Assembly (NCBI RefSeq): GCF_052065835.1
Contig: NZ_JBQHTG010000002.1
Location: 582,069-646,068, forward strand
Reading direction: 5' to 3'
Length of the DNA: 64,000 nucleotides
DNA from: Laedolimicola sp934402125
GTDB lineage: Bacteria; Bacillota; Clostridia; Lachnospirales; Lachnospiraceae
Below the pieces are notes generated by a model. The model worked only from the letters and a program-made list of their open reading frames with translations, ran no database searches and was not told the origin of the DNA. Of this stretch, positions 16,731-24,885 are shown in pieces (within the stretch, counting starts at the first letter, position 1; each line of letters starts with the position of its first letter). A program made the translations under genes and the position numbers.

Positions 16731-17777
16731 CTATTTCTTCCAATTTTCAAGAGCTTCCTTTACATAGTCCGTAGTCAGAATCTTCCTTACGGTTCCCTCC
16801 ACATCCAGGCGCTGCGTATTGTGGCTGGTATAAGCTTCATTTGCCATGGTCTGAACCTGTCCCTTTACAAAGAACTTATCATAATTCAGATCCCTGCCGT
16901 CCGGAAGTACCCGGTAATAATCGCCCATGTCCACGCTGCGCATGCACTCCTCATTGGTCATCAGTGTCTCAAACAGCTTCTCTCCATGGCGTGTTCCAAT
17001 GATATGCGTACCCGTATCGCCAAAGAGCTGCTGTACCGCCTTCGCCAGATCTCCGATGGTGCTGGCGTCCGATTTCTGTACGAAGAGATCGCCCGGTTCC
17101 CCATGCTCAAAAGCAAACATAACCAATGCCACTGCCTCATCCAGATTCATCAGGAAACGGGTCATGTTCGGATCTGTGATGGTCAGCGGATTACCTGCCT
17201 TAATCTGATCGATAAAGAGCGGAATTACCGAACCGCGGCTGCACATGACATTCCCGTAACGGGTACAGCAAATCGTGGTTTTTCCTGCTGCCACGCGGGC
17301 ATTGGCTCCGATCACCTTCTCCATCATAGCCTTGGAAATACCCATGGCGTTGATTGGATAAGCAGCCTTGTCCGTGGACAGACACACGATACGCTGAACC
17401 CCCGCGTCAATGGCTGCGTGAAGCACATTATCGGTACCCTCCACATTGGTGCGGACTGCCTCCATGGGGAAAAACTCACAGGAGGGCACCTGCTTCAGGG
17501 CTGCCGCATGGAAAATATAGTCTACGCCGGGCATCGCGTCCTGTACGGAACGCATATTTCTCACATCTCCGATATAAAACTTTACCTTGCCTGCCAGTTC
17601 CGGATGCTTTGCCTGCAATTCATGCCGCATATCGTCCTGCTTCTTCTCATCGCGGGAAAAGATACGGATTTCCTTCAGAGCCGAATCCAGGAAATGCTTT
17701 AATACGGTAGAGCCAAAAGAACCGGTACCTCCGGTAATCATCAGGGTTTTGTCTTTAAAAAATTTTGAAGTTGCCAT
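16731..17777 (-). CDS. capE: UDP-N-acetylglucosamine 4,6-dehydratase (5-inverting), CapE-like
   Basis: First step towards UDP-L-FucNAc: removes water from UDP-GlcNAc and inverts C5. The start is set at the ATG at 17777 (MATSKFFKDKTLMITGGTG), with AAGGAG 8 bases upstream; the longer frame runs into a terminator hairpin. The resulting 348 aa is the short, soluble CapE/FnlA form without the membrane domain of PglF. Motifs are GGTGSFG, AAALKQVPSCEFFPMEAV, STDKAAYPINAMGISK and TRYGNVMCSRGS. It starts the capE-capF-capG set. Confidence 0.93.
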   Translation of the reverse strand: MATSKFFKDKTLMITGGTGSFGSTVLKHFLDSALKEIRIFSRDEKKQDDMRHELQAKHPELAGKVKFYIGDVRNMRSVQDAMPGVDYIFHAAALKQVPSCEFFPMEAVRTNVEGTDNVLHAAIDAGVQRIVCLSTDKAAYPINAMGISKAMMEKVIGANARVAAGKTTICCTRYGNVMCSRGSVIPLFIDQIKAGNPLTITDPNMTRFLMNLDEAVALVMFAFEHGEPGDLFVQKSDASTIGDLAKAVQQLFGDTGTHIIGTRHGEKLFETLMTNEECMRSVDMGDYYRVLPDGRDLNYDKFFVKGQVQTMANEAYTSHNTQRLDVEGTVRKILTTDYVKEALENWKK

Positions 17778-17825
17778 ACTACAATCTCCTTTATTATAAC
17801 ATTTTAATTTATAAAAACGCGCACG

Positions 17826-17849
17826 AAAAAAGGACCTGACGGCCCTTTT
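17826..17849 (-). terminator. Intrinsic terminator-like hairpin inside the polysaccharide operon
   Basis: On the minus strand AAAAGGGCC pairs with GGTCCTTTT around a GTCA loop (9 pairs, one wobble) and runs straight into six T residues. It lies between the SDR gene/remnant region and capE. Confidence 0.7.
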
Positions 17850-17909
17850 CGCACACATATTTCCACATTCTTAAATTTCTCATTGAAAAAACATCGACGG
17901 ATTATATGA

Positions 17910-18290
17910 TATACATATAGGATTCATTCCTGTCTGACCAATCACCTTACGAAAGATACGCCTCTTGAGCAGCTCGGTCTGGCCTATAAAGCTCATGAGG
18001 ACGACCCGTTATATCAGACCTTCTTAAATGCGGTAATCCGCGCCAATTCTATAAAAGAAGGAGATGAACAGCTTATGTGTGAAGCATTGGAAGAATTATT
18101 TGCTGGGAGGTTGGAAGCTCAGAAACAGCTTGGTATACAACTCGGCGTACAAAAGGGAGCTCAGGAAGCTTTATCTAAAATGTCTTCTCTCATCAACAAG
18201 CTTCTTAGCTGTAACCGCATCAATGATGCCAAACGTGCTACAGAAGATCCCGCTTATCGAGATACTTTGATGGCAGAATTCAAATTGTAG
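17910..18290 (+). pseudogene. Remnant of a plus-strand gene, C-terminal part only (possibly Rpn/PD-(D/E)XK transposase-related)
   Basis: A reading frame without a proper start runs from about 17910 to the TAG at 18290. The peptide includes LTNHLTKDTPLEQLGLAYKA, ALEELFAGRLEAQKQLG and INDAKRATEDPAYRDTLMAEFKL. An AAGGAG plus a downstream ATG at 18075 could permit a 71-residue product, but the conserved-looking sequence extends well upstream of any start. The coiled, Glu/Gln-rich helical tail ending in a 'D-x2-RAT-x-D-x-x-YR' motif resembles the C-terminus of Rpn-type proteins of gut Clostridia; this is a resemblance from memory. It is on the opposite strand to the operon around it and has a terminator 5 bases after its stop. 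Together with the hairpin it explains the gene-free 17778-18434 interval. Confidence 0.5.
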
Positions 18291-18294
18291 GGTT

Positions 18295-18328
18295 GAAGAG
18301 AGCCCCGCCGGATGGCGGGGCTCTCTTC
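18295..18328 (+). terminator. Perfect 15-base GC-rich hairpin after the remnant gene
   Basis: GAAGAGAGCCCCGCC pairs perfectly with its complement around a GGAT loop, directly after the TAG stop of the remnant. The following T-run is poor on both strands, so it may act in either direction or as an RNA stabiliser. Confidence 0.6.
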
Positions 18329-18434
18329 ATATTTCAAAATAATTCTAATCATACATTAATATACGAAATCTTTCCTCAACTTCACTTAGAAATCAATCAT
18401 TAACATAACCATTATTTTCAAGACATCTATGCCC

Positions 18435-19478
18435 TCATTTTCCCTTAAGAATCGCAATTGTATGCTCAGCCCCTTCTTTCATTGAAAACAACCCTTCCCA
18501 ACCTAATTTTTCGAGCTTATCTGACTTCAGGCTTGAATTTACCATCATATTATATCCTTCTTTCTCTGCATTTGATGGTATACTATATACTATTTTGCCT
18601 TTCCCTGCTTCAGTAAACATCTCCGCCATTTCCTTTATAGTTACAATGGAATTTTTATTAGAAATATTATATGCCTCTCCTGAAATTCCATTTATCAATA
18701 CAGTCAGTATTGCAGATGCACAATCCAAAACATAACAATAAGACCTAATCTGCTCTCCTTTACTTTTCATATTAATTATTCCTGTATTCAAAATATCTTT
18801 GGGAAATTGTGACGAAGCTCTTGTGTCACTTTCAGACATCGTTGGGCCATAAATATGACCAGGTCGTACAATTACTGTGTCTACCTTGTATTCCTTTTCA
18901 TATGCAATACATAAGGTCTCACCTGCTTGTTTTGAAATTGGATAGCATGCACGTGCATTCAACAAATCAATGTACCCGTAATCATTCTCCGAATATGGCA
19001 TATTATCTTTTTTGTTTCCATACACCTCGCTTGAAGAAATGTATAATACTCTTCCTTTTTTTTGCTTTACTGCATGTTGAAGTAGTCCATTTATCCCATT
19101 TATATTGGTCAACATTGTCTCTACAGGTTCTTCCACATATTTTGCCGGATTAGCATTACTTGCTCCACAAATTATATAATCAAATTGAATTTCTGAACAA
19201 AATTCTTGATTTGCGTCATATGAAATAAAATGAAATTCTTCTTTGTCCATATATTCAAAGAATCTATTTTTTAATGATTCTTCTTTCCTTGCTGCTGCAT
19301 ATACTTGAACCTTATCGTTATCATAAAGATTTTTATTCATTATGATATCAACAAGTGCAGAACCTATCATCCCAGTTGCTCCTGTAATCAGGACCTTTGT
19401 ATTGTTTAATTCTTCAATATTTCTTATATTTTTTTGAGCTTTAAGTAAGTCCTGCTCATATGTATTACTGTAAATCAT
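18435..19478 (-). CDS. NAD-dependent epimerase/dehydratase (extended SDR) linked to a cytidylyltransferase
   Basis: A 347-aa extended short-chain dehydrogenase. The cofactor loop is LITGATGMIGSALV, the mid-domain motif is CGASNANP, and the catalytic Ser and Tyr-x3-Lys are in YISSSEVYG and ACYPISKQAGE. The C-terminal half binds the nucleotide sugar (VIVRPGHIYGP). It lies 13 bases downstream of the IspD/TarI-like gene, so the pair probably makes or modifies a CDP-activated sugar or alditol. This is inference: relatives also act on UDP- and dTDP-sugars. The gene is clearly AT-rich compared with capE. Confidence 0.8.
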   Translation of the reverse strand: MIYSNTYEQDLLKAQKNIRNIEELNNTKVLITGATGMIGSALVDIIMNKNLYDNDKVQVYAAARKEESLKNRFFEYMDKEEFHFISYDANQEFCSEIQFDYIICGASNANPAKYVEEPVETMLTNINGINGLLQHAVKQKKGRVLYISSSEVYGNKKDNMPYSENDYGYIDLLNARACYPISKQAGETLCIAYEKEYKVDTVIVRPGHIYGPTMSESDTRASSQFPKDILNTGIINMKSKGEQIRSYCYVLDCASAILTVLINGISGEAYNISNKNSIVTIKEMAEMFTEAGKGKIVYSIPSNAEKEGYNMMVNSSLKSDKLEKLGWEGLFSMKEGAEHTIAILKGK

Positions 19479-19491
19479 ACACAGCCTCTTT

Positions 19492-20202
19492 CTACTTGAT
19501 CCATGATTCCTGTTTTGTATGTAACAATGCTTTAAATATTTTTAGGTCGTCTAATGTTGTAATTTTCAAATTTTCTTCTGATCCTTTCGAAAAATAACTT
19601 TCTCGTCCCAGTTCTTTCATCAACATACATGACGCTGCTGTATTTTCTATTCCCTTTTTTTCTGCCTCTAAATGTGCATGGTATAGATCGAAAAAATTGT
19701 AAGTATGTGGTGTCTGTGTTCTAAACAATTTTTCTCTGTTTGTTGATACGCATGATGAAATCTTATTGTCGCTCTCAAATACTACCTCTGTACAAGGAAT
19801 AACTGCAACAGCATTTCCATATTTTGCATACGTAGCTAAGCTATCTGAAATTACTTCTGCTGAAACCATAGGTCTATTTCCATCATGAATCATAATAACA
19901 TCTTTTTCACCCATTCGATCCTTAATTGCTTCCAAGCCATTTCTGATTGATTCCTGTCCTGTCTTTCCTCCCGGAACAACTGTCTTTAATTTTGTAATGT
20001 TGAACTGCTTTGCATATGCCATTAAAACTTCCGTCCACGACTCCAGTGTTACAACTACAATTTCATCAATTCCCGGATGATTTTGGAATGCTTCCATCGT
20101 ATAAATAATAACTGGTTTATTATCTACATGAATAAATTGCTTTGGTATATCCTGGTGCATTCTTGTTCCATTTCCAGCTGCTGTTAATAACGCAATGTTC
20201 AT
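19492..20202 (-). CDS. IspD/TarI-family cytidylyltransferase
   Basis: A 236-aa nucleotidyltransferase that activates a sugar- or alditol-phosphate with CTP. Motifs are LLTAAGNGTRMHQDIPKQF at the N-terminus, VPGGKTGQESIRNGL and MIHDGNRPMV, all as in the IspD/TarI family. The context (LicD, glycosyltransferases, SDR) makes housekeeping MEP cytidylyltransferase unlikely and a TarI-like role (for example CDP-ribitol or another CDP-polyol) more likely. A hairpin separates its Shine-Dalgarno sequence from its ATG. Confidence 0.85.
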   Translation of the reverse strand: MNIALLTAAGNGTRMHQDIPKQFIHVDNKPVIIYTMEAFQNHPGIDEIVVVTLESWTEVLMAYAKQFNITKLKTVVPGGKTGQESIRNGLEAIKDRMGEKDVIMIHDGNRPMVSAEVISDSLATYAKYGNAVAVIPCTEVVFESDNKISSCVSTNREKLFRTQTPHTYNFFDLYHAHLEAEKKGIENTAASCMLMKELGRESYFSKGSEENLKITTLDDLKIFKALLHTKQESWIK

Positions 20203-20239
20203 TTTTTTTGCACAGTATTTTTTACTGTGCTCCTCCTTT
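20203..20239 (-). promoter_or_regulatory. Ribosome-binding site separated from the start codon by a hairpin
   Basis: AAAGGAGGAG (20239-20230) is followed by an 8-base perfect stem GCACAGTA/TACTGTGC (20230-20210, 5-base loop) and then seven A residues before the ATG at 20202. Linear spacing is near 30 bases, but folding the hairpin leaves about 7. Confidence 0.75.
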
Positions 20240-20469
20240 CTTTTACACTATTGCCATATTTGCTTTATCTTACAAATAACACGGCAAATTTTCTGATATT
20301 TTTCATTTTTTTACATCCGGTTAGTTTCTGTTTTATCATATTATGAAAACATTTTTTCACTCGTCATAACCAAACCTGATAATGATTTATGTGTTCCATC
20401 AAATATAAATCTTATTATCTGTCTACAGTTATCTGACAAAACACAATTTCGAACATCACTATTGGGAAT
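20240..20469 (-). other. AT-rich gap between the FdtB-like and IspD-like genes
   Basis: About 230 bases without a credible coding sequence. Short open stretches on the minus strand (for example a 13-codon frame starting MKNIRKF) lack a ribosome site. No tRNA or clear promoter is visible. It looks like a junction between separately acquired segments. Confidence 0.4.
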
Positions 20470-21561
20470 TTAAAATTGATTTATGATACCAATAATATAA
20501 CTCTGTTCTTCATCAGTCATGCCATTGTACATGGGCAGGGAAAGCACCTGTGAAGCATACTGCTCGGTAATCGGCAGATCACCCTTCTTATGTCCCAGAT
20601 ACTGATATGCCTCGGACAGATGGGGCGGAATCGGATAATGGATAATCGTTCCAATCTCCTTTTCTGCCAGATACTGCATCAGCTTATCCCTCGCCTCGCT
20701 TCTTACCACAAACTGATGCCATACAGCGGTCGCTCCCTGCTGCACCTCCGGCAGAATCAGCTTGTCGTTATGGATCTCAGACAGATAACGGGCCGCGATC
20801 CGGCAGCGCTCCTCCTCGCACTCCTCCACATGGCGCAGACGCACACGCAGAAGTCCTGCCTGCAGCTCGTCCAGACGGGAATTGGCTCCGACCACTTTAT
20901 TATAATAGCGCTTCTCGCTTCCGTAATTGCGGAATACACGGAAATCCTCCGCCAGGCCCGCATCCTTTACCACCACGCCGCCGCCGTCGCCGAAGGCTCC
21001 GATGTTCTTGGAGGGATAGAAGGAAAAGCAGCCCACATCTCCGAAGGTACCGGTCATCTGGCCGTCGAAGCAGGCTCCATGGGACTGGGCGCAGTCCTCC
21101 ACCAGCTTCAGATTGTACTTTTCTGTCAGCTTCTTCACCTCTGCCATATTGGAGGCCTGACCGTAAAGATGAACCACCAGAATCGCTTTTGTGCGCTCGG
21201 TAATCTTCTCCTCAATCTTCGATACATCAATGTTGTAATATGCATTCGGCTCTACGAAAACCGGAGTGGCGCCGTTCATGGTAATTCCCATCACGCTGGC
21301 AATGTAGGTATTGCCCTGGACGATGACCTCGTCGCCTTTGCCGATCCCCAGCAGCCGGAAGGCAATCCACAGCGCGTCCAGGCCGCTTGCCAGACCTACG
21401 CAGTGATTGCCGCCTGTATAGGCCGCAAATTCTTCCTCAAAGCTCTTTACCTCGTTACCCAGCACATACCAGCCGGAACGGAGCACCTCCAGAGCCTTTG
21501 TCTCAAACTCCTCCTGATACCGGAAGAAGCCTCTATCCATACGATTTGCCATAATCTTCAT
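20470..21561 (-). CDS. DegT/DnrJ/EryC1 aminotransferase, FdtB/QdtB-like (dTDP-3-keto-6-deoxyhexose transaminase)
   Basis: PLP-dependent sugar aminotransferase of 363 aa. The start is the ATG at 21561; the frame also opens 3 bases earlier with TTG, and AAGGAG lies upstream. Motifs are GLASGLDALWIAFRLLGIG, VVHLYGQASNM, EDCAQSHGA and SFYPSKNIGAFGDGG with the PLP-binding Lys. The C-terminal GTIIHYPIPPHLSEAYQYLG and VLSLPMYNGMT segments are close to FdtB/QdtB enzymes, which make dTDP-Fuc3N or dTDP-Qui3N. The FdtA-like cupin in the same operon (27019-27429) would provide the 3-keto substrate. Its base composition is much more GC-rich than the genes on either side, suggesting a different origin. Confidence 0.85.
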   Translation of the reverse strand: MKIMANRMDRGFFRYQEEFETKALEVLRSGWYVLGNEVKSFEEEFAAYTGGNHCVGLASGLDALWIAFRLLGIGKGDEVIVQGNTYIASVMGITMNGATPVFVEPNAYYNIDVSKIEEKITERTKAILVVHLYGQASNMAEVKKLTEKYNLKLVEDCAQSHGACFDGQMTGTFGDVGCFSFYPSKNIGAFGDGGGVVVKDAGLAEDFRVFRNYGSEKRYYNKVVGANSRLDELQAGLLRVRLRHVEECEEERCRIAARYLSEIHNDKLILPEVQQGATAVWHQFVVRSEARDKLMQYLAEKEIGTIIHYPIPPHLSEAYQYLGHKKGDLPITEQYASQVLSLPMYNGMTDEEQSYIIGIINQF

Positions 21562-21565
21562 CAAA

Positions 21566-22960
21566 TTATCTTCTCCTTGTGTAATATAGCCTTTTAGATT
21601 TTATAGTCTGAATTATTTTATATATTTCTTGCCTGTTAGTGATTAACCAAACACCTCCCACAAACACTAATACAGCGCATTGTATATATATACTGCTTCT
21701 TGCGTATGCCATTAACGTACCAATTATCTCTATTACAATTACTCCTAGACATTTGATGCTTATATCAAGTTTTATATCTTTTATGCAAAACGCATATCTA
21801 CAAATCGCTGCTACCGCAAACCCTATCATCAATGCTATATTTGAGCCTTGCAAACCAATCCTGCTAATTATAAGATTTGCTATAATTACATTACTGGCTG
21901 CTCCAATAATCGTTGATATTAACGTTTGCATAGTTTTTTTATTCACAGCAATGACAATACTAAATAACCCTGATATTTCAGATATTAAAGTTGCTCCAAT
22001 TGCTAATGGGATAAAAATTCCCGCATTTATATATTCTTTCCCACCCAATATTGGAATAGTAAAATAAGAAGCCATAATAAATACTGGTACACCTAATCCT
22101 ATTACATTAAAGAATTTATTAATATAAAAAGAATAACTTTCCGCTCTTGTTTCCTGTGAAGCTTTCTGGAAAGCAACTTCTTGCCATGCAAGAGAATATA
22201 CCGAGATTATTATTGACAATATCGCTGAATATTTTAATGCAAATGCATAATATCCACTTGCCATTTCCCCCAGTTCTCTTAAAACGATATTTTTGTTATA
22301 AGTTCCCAAAAACAAAAATGAAAATGAATTTATCATAAGCGGAAAGCAATATAACAGCATTTCTTCTTTTTTTTGCTTATCTGTTATTTCTTTCATTCCA
22401 TTCAATATTGAATGTGTTTTTATTTCAACATATAATACCGCAAATAAGAATCCAACTATTTCTGATAAAATCAGAAAAGATACTCCTTTATGCAGAACAA
22501 CTATTCCATATATATTCATTCCGCACGAAACAATTGTTCTAATTACTCCAGACACAATATAATCTACATTTTTCCCCAATCCTCTGCAAATATTGTTAAA
22601 GCAATTAAACATCATATATGATATTCCATATATGACAGTCAGTATTGGATATCTGATTTCCATTATAAAAGATAATAAAATTACCCCTATTGCATAAAAT
22701 ATCATTAATATGGGTAATAACTCTATACAGGTCTTTATTGTTTTATAGGGTGACGTATCTGCCTCAAACATAAACCTGATAATTCCTGACCAAATTTCAA
22801 TAAAAGAAATAGAAACTAGCATTTGCATATTTGAAATTAAAACATCATAATATCCATAATCTGTAGTTTCCAAAAATCTGGTATATATAGGAATCATGCA
22901 AAACACAAGAACTTTTGAGAAAAAGATTCCTATTCCATATATCACAATTTTCTTTTTCAT
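21566..22960 (-). CDS. wzx: Wzx-type polysaccharide flippase
   Basis: A 464-aa integral membrane protein with about 12-14 hydrophobic helices, beginning MKKKIVIYGIGIFFSKVLVF. The pattern matches the MOP/PST superfamily (polysaccharide transporter domain in the first half, conserved IPIYTRFLETTDYGYYDVL after helix 1). It should turn the lipid-linked repeat unit from the cytoplasmic to the outer face of the membrane. The stop codon lies 5 bases before the FdtB-like start. AT-rich. Confidence 0.9.
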   Translation of the reverse strand: MKKKIVIYGIGIFFSKVLVFCMIPIYTRFLETTDYGYYDVLISNMQMLVSISFIEIWSGIIRFMFEADTSPYKTIKTCIELLPILMIFYAIGVILLSFIMEIRYPILTVIYGISYMMFNCFNNICRGLGKNVDYIVSGVIRTIVSCGMNIYGIVVLHKGVSFLILSEIVGFLFAVLYVEIKTHSILNGMKEITDKQKKEEMLLYCFPLMINSFSFLFLGTYNKNIVLRELGEMASGYYAFALKYSAILSIIISVYSLAWQEVAFQKASQETRAESYSFYINKFFNVIGLGVPVFIMASYFTIPILGGKEYINAGIFIPLAIGATLISEISGLFSIVIAVNKKTMQTLISTIIGAASNVIIANLIISRIGLQGSNIALMIGFAVAAICRYAFCIKDIKLDISIKCLGVIVIEIIGTLMAYARSSIYIQCAVLVFVGGVWLITNRQEIYKIIQTIKSKRLYYTRRR

Positions 22961-22984
22961 ATAGTAAGTGCTCCATTCATTGAT

Positions 22985-24055
22985 CTAAATTAAATATATA
23001 TGATATGGTACAATTCCTCCTGCATTTGTTATTAAGTAATAATAATAAAATAAAAGACTCATTCCCCAAACTGTAATTTCAGCTACCGCTTTATTTGTTC
23101 CGGTACTCGGAATTATTTCAGGGATAAATAGAAGTAAAAAATAGTCAAAATAATATCCCAGTCTAAAAATATGTGGTATATATTTTCCTAAAATTCCCAC
23201 ATATACTGAAAATATTACCATCAATGACAATAAAACTATTTTTCTACTATGATATCTTTTATTAGCATATACATAAATTACCATGGCTATTTCTATAATT
23301 ATAAGTAACCATCTCAATTTTCCTATTGCCATATTTCCAAGCTCTTCTTGGGAAAAATAAATTCTATATTTAGGAAGATATTTTAATATACACTGTACAA
23401 TTACTTCTATTACCGGTATACACAATAGCAAAAGCGTACTTATTCTAAGTATATTTTTATATGTATAGCTAATAAAATACATAATTATAAGCATCATGCT
23501 ACAAATTATAGACGTTTTATGGAACAATACCCCTGTCAACACTACTACCATAGCTTTTTTATATTCCTTTTTTAAAAGCAATGGATATAACCATACCACT
23601 ATCCCCATTGCTATATACTGTCGCCAGGCCGTCATAGAATTTGTAAAAAAATTCAATCCAACAAATAAAACCATGCTGAGCCAAACATTCTTTGAATTTG
23701 CATTTAAAAACCATAAATGTAAGCCTAATATTAATATACTAACAATTACTAATAAAATTCTTGGATTCTGTGTAAATTCAGCTATCAAAAGATTTAGTAC
23801 TTTATATCCTATCTCAACATCTCTAGTTGGATGATATAAACTATTGGTCCAACCAGCTTTACTGTAATCTATAAACCAATTTATATAATTTATCGTATCT
23901 TCACCTATTGTAAAATCACGCAAGCACTCTATTGTACCAAATATTATTAAATTGAAAGTCAAAAATATTATTTTATAATTTTTTGAAATTCCTTTATTAA
24001 ATATTATCTTTCCGTAAAAAGACATCATTATAAACACTGCTAAATAAATATGCAT
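22985..24055 (-). CDS. wzy: EpsG-family polysaccharide polymerase (Wzy-like)
   Basis: A 356-aa membrane protein with about 9-10 hydrophobic helices. ECLRDFTIGEDTINYINWF and the motif SMTAWRQYIAMGIVVW resemble the EpsG family (R-Q-x-x-A/M pattern after 'N/S-x-x-R'). It is expected to polymerise repeat units on the outer membrane face. Position next to wzx and the absence of any other polymerase candidate support the call. Sequence similarity in this family is low, so the symbol is functional, not orthology-based. Confidence 0.82.
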   Translation of the reverse strand: MHIYLAVFIMMSFYGKIIFNKGISKNYKIIFLTFNLIIFGTIECLRDFTIGEDTINYINWFIDYSKAGWTNSLYHPTRDVEIGYKVLNLLIAEFTQNPRILLVIVSILILGLHLWFLNANSKNVWLSMVLFVGLNFFTNSMTAWRQYIAMGIVVWLYPLLLKKEYKKAMVVVLTGVLFHKTSIICSMMLIIMYFISYTYKNILRISTLLLLCIPVIEVIVQCILKYLPKYRIYFSQEELGNMAIGKLRWLLIIIEIAMVIYVYANKRYHSRKIVLLSLMVIFSVYVGILGKYIPHIFRLGYYFDYFLLLFIPEIIPSTGTNKAVAEITVWGMSLLFYYYYLITNAGGIVPYHIYLI

Positions 24056-24068
24056 CTTCTACTTTTCC

Positions 24069-24878
24069 TTATTTCTGTATCCAGGCAATACAATCATGTC
24101 CTTTTCTTTCCCCAATCGGCGGCAGCTTCATATAATCGCCATATAAAGAGCTTAAATATATTTCTGGATTATTATATGTTGAAAATTCTCGTCCACAAAA
24201 TTCTATTTTTCCGTCTAAGAGATAATCTTCTTTCTTTAAAACTTCTTTCATACCACTTCCCGTAACTACCGCTGCATATTGGCTGTTTTCATATGAATAT
24301 TTCTTTGAAATTTTATCTAATTTTGTTATTAAAAACTCTGAAACATACGATGTATTTATTAGACATAATATTTTTGATATACATCTCACTATTCTTTTTT
24401 TATCTTCAATTCTATACTGCCCTCTTTTAATATACGCCCTTAACAATTGCCAGAAATGTACGCTCTTTAAATGTTGCTCTTGTTTCTTTCTTATATCTGG
24501 CATTCCATCTACCGGAAATATGTCAATATATACATGCGTATGTATTTTCTTTGTCTCTGGAAATTCAATCATAGTTGTTTCCATATCCACCACTTTTATA
24601 TATTCATAGATATAATTTTTATCCGCATGAGGTGTTAATATTTTATACCTTTTGGGGCTTTCTTTAGAAAAAATCCCTATGAATTTTTCATAATCTCCCC
24701 TCGGCATTACAATATCTATATCATCGTCCCACGGTATAAATTCCCCATGCCTGACAGCTCCTAATAATGTTCCTCCTGCTAAAGAGTAATTCAAATTGTT
24801 TTTTTCACATATATCAGCGGTAACACATAAAATATCAAACTCTACCTTTTGTAACTCTTGCAAGGATAATTTTTTCAT
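24069..24878 (-). CDS. LicD-family phosphotransferase
   Basis: Predicted to transfer a phospho-substituent from a CDP-activated donor to a glycan. I use the ATG at 24878 (MKKLSLQELQKVEFDILC, 269 aa), which has AGGTGAG upstream; the longer frame begins with TTG inside the previous gene. The LicD core is LNYSLAGGTLLGAVRHG followed by PWDDDIDIVMPRGDYEKF, the acidic metal site. LicD proteins attach phosphocholine, and the wider family includes the fukutin-type ribitol-phosphate transferases. The IspD/TarI-like gene in this operon makes the latter type of chemistry attractive. Confidence 0.88.
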   Translation of the reverse strand: MKKLSLQELQKVEFDILCVTADICEKNNLNYSLAGGTLLGAVRHGEFIPWDDDIDIVMPRGDYEKFIGIFSKESPKRYKILTPHADKNYIYEYIKVVDMETTMIEFPETKKIHTHVYIDIFPVDGMPDIRKKQEQHLKSVHFWQLLRAYIKRGQYRIEDKKRIVRCISKILCLINTSYVSEFLITKLDKISKKYSYENSQYAAVVTGSGMKEVLKKEDYLLDGKIEFCGREFSTYNNPEIYLSSLYGDYMKLPPIGERKGHDCIAWIQK

Positions 24879-24885
24879 TATTTTC

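Noticed and set aside
22980..23000. A possible target match (AAATTAAATAT) for an AT-rich stretch downstream of the GNRA hairpin at 31828
   Set aside because: Eleven AT-only bases in an AT-rich region are expected by chance, and the guide boundary is unknown.
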